From assembly GCF_023062595.1 (NCBI RefSeq), contig NZ_JALLAN010000007.1, positions 124,001 to 188,000 of the forward strand: a stretch of 64,000 nt of DNA, read 5' to 3'. Positions within the stretch are counted from its first letter, which is position 1, and each line of letters starts with the position of its first letter. A program made the translations under genes and the position numbers. This DNA is from Arthrobacter rhizosphaerae (GTDB lineage: Bacteria; Actinomycetota; Actinomycetes; Actinomycetales; Micrococcaceae). The notes beneath the pieces are model-generated. The model saw only the letters and a program-made list of their open reading frames with translations. It made no database searches and was not told the origin of the DNA. Shown here in pieces: positions 63,113 through 64,000 of this stretch.

Positions 63113-63934
63113 CTAGCCGGTGCCCAGCAAGGTGCTCATAAACCTGCTCCCGAAGGCCAGGGCGGCAGGAAAGTGCACATTCCCCAGCGCCCAGGCGGCC
63201 ATGCACATGCCCACCATGGCGTAGGCACTCACTGGAATCAGGACCAGCCACTCACGGCGGGAACCGGCCCGGCCCAGCAGCGGGATGGAAAACGCGCCGT
63301 TGGCTTTCCAGACATCCTTGACCAGGGGCAGCTTCCGAAGGAATTTCGGCGGCTTGACCACAATCGGCCAGAGGAGCGGGACTCCGCCGGTGGTGATCAT
63401 GTCCCCCACAATGTGCACCACCACGCCGGTCAGCATGGACACCGGAAGCCAGGTCCACTGGTCCGGCGCGAACCACGTCACCAGGCCAGCCATTGTGAGG
63501 GCGAACAGCCAGTTGGTGATCCAGCCCGACTTCGGGAACAGTTTGAGTGCCTTCGCGGCAATGTTGATCAGGAACATGCACAGCAGGCCTGCTCCCACGG
63601 ACAGGATCCCCCAGTCTGTGTGCAGCTGGATCTGTCCGGCCATCATGGCCAGCACAACGAAAAAGGCTCCGCCCAACAACGAGTGGGTTCCCTGCCGGTG
63701 TCCACCGCTCGCATTCTCTATTCCGACGGCGATGATGTTCGACAGCGGAGGCAACGACTGGGCTACCGTGCTGTGGCGGTGGTCCCAGTCGAGCACCAGG
63801 GCGGTTCCCGCCGTCGCCATGCCGCCGATTAAAATTCCGGTGGCGTCCAGCGGGTACCAGCCCAGGGTGTAGGGACCGGTGGAAGCAATGGCTACCCACG
63901 CCGCGGCTCCCGACGCGGCGTGGTGTCCTCCCAT
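63113..63934 (-). CDS. membrane-bound metal-dependent hydrolase (YdjM family)
   Basis: A 273-residue membrane protein of the YdjM/LexA-regulated hydrolase family. Conserved polar residues on hydrophobic helices are visible: GGHHAASGAAAW at the start, LVLDWDHRHSTVAQ near 50, GHRQGTHSLLGGAFF near 80 and VVVHIVGDMITTGGVPLLWP near 170, which together should form the metal site. Several membrane helices. ATG 63934 is preferred to the adjoining GTG. It begins seven bases after the stop of a further minus-strand gene, so it is the second gene of a unit entering from the right. Substrate unknown. Confidence 0.85.
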   Translation of the reverse strand: MGGHHAASGAAAWVAIASTGPYTLGWYPLDATGILIGGMATAGTALVLDWDHRHSTVAQSLPPLSNIIAVGIENASGGHRQGTHSLLGGAFFVVLAMMAGQIQLHTDWGILSVGAGLLCMFLINIAAKALKLFPKSGWITNWLFALTMAGLVTWFAPDQWTWLPVSMLTGVVVHIVGDMITTGGVPLLWPIVVKPPKFLRKLPLVKDVWKANGAFSIPLLGRAGSRREWLVLIPVSAYAMVGMCMAAWALGNVHFPAALAFGSRFMSTLLGTG

Positions 63935-63940
63935 CACTGC

Positions 63941-64000
63941 TCAGCCCGCGGTCAGTTGCGCTGCTGGAGCGTCAGAGAAGATATTGCGGATGACGCCGTT
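63941..64000 (-). CDS. C-terminal end of an unidentified gene (cut by the right edge)
   Basis: Nineteen codons ending in TGA at 63941 read NGVIRNIFSDAPAAQLTAG. The stop is seven bases before the YdjM-like start, the spacing of an operon. The piece is too short to assign a family, and the frame is inferred from its position. Confidence 0.45.
   Translation of the reverse strand, partial: NGVIRNIFSDAPAAQLTAG

Noticed and set aside
1..64000. tRNA or rRNA genes
   Set aside because: No cloverleaf with a GTTCGAATC-type T-loop in context and no rRNA signature was recognised on reading either strand; a tRNA search program would be decisive.

Overview
The window is chromosomal DNA from a high-GC actinobacterium, most likely Arthrobacter or a close relative in the Micrococcaceae. 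The reasons are the GC-rich codon use, frequent GTG starts, actinobacterial families (acyl-CoA carboxylase epsilon subunit, DUF222/HNH protein, winged-helix uroporphyrinogen-III synthase-like regulator, LpdA-type flavoprotein without redox cysteines) and the grouping of birA with the acyl-CoA carboxylase genes. I found no rRNA, tRNA, CRISPR array or prophage. Almost all of the window is coding.

Layout. 1-13.8 kb (minus strand): two giant tandem cell-surface genes with Ig-like repeats and fibronectin III domains, then a MoxR ATPase and the start of a DUF58 protein. 13.9-19.9 kb: class III adenylate cyclase, PH-domain membrane protein, biotin ligase and an SDR enzyme on the minus strand, facing accD and accE on the plus strand. 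20-34 kb: DUF885 peptidase-like protein, dicarboxylate symporter, TetR plus MMPL exporter, Maf, LuxR regulator plus flavoprotein, biotinylated carboxylase alpha subunit and a glutamine amidotransferase. 34-41 kb: MHS transporter, then the nitrate assimilation operon (narK, molybdopterin nitrate reductase, its flavoprotein partner). 41-48 kb: DUF222/HNH protein, small surface protein, STAS-like protein, divergent ArsO-like/ArsR pair, GNAT, PuuD-like and nitrilase-like enzymes. 48-55 kb: NAGGN-type amidotransferase, LpdA, phosphoesterase, purine nucleoside phosphorylase and phospho-sugar mutase. 55-62 kb: nitrite assimilation (nirD divergent from nirB-cobA-nnaR, then a NirB-like FAD protein), then deoC. 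The right edge holds two small membrane-protein genes and the tail of an unidentified gene.

Working together. Nitrate import, reduction to nitrite, reduction to ammonium, siroheme supply and an NnaR-type regulator are all present. Four of their promoters share one layout: four 5-bp half-sites at 11-bp period, the last starting exactly 15 bp before the -10 hexamer, resembling actinobacterial GlnR boxes. A shorter box of the same kind precedes the PuuD-like gene. BirA, AccA-type, AccD and AccE form a complete acyl-CoA carboxylase with its own biotinylating enzyme. deoD, pgm and deoC give a purine (deoxy)nucleoside salvage route.

Most unusual. The two giant surface genes share about 1,185 bp at their 5' ends with no difference that I could see, although the rest is strongly diverged; this shared module also has codon use unlike everything around it. 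A 28-bp palindrome lies in frame inside the nitrate reductase gene. Several short tandem repeats and palindromic elements sit at gene ends.
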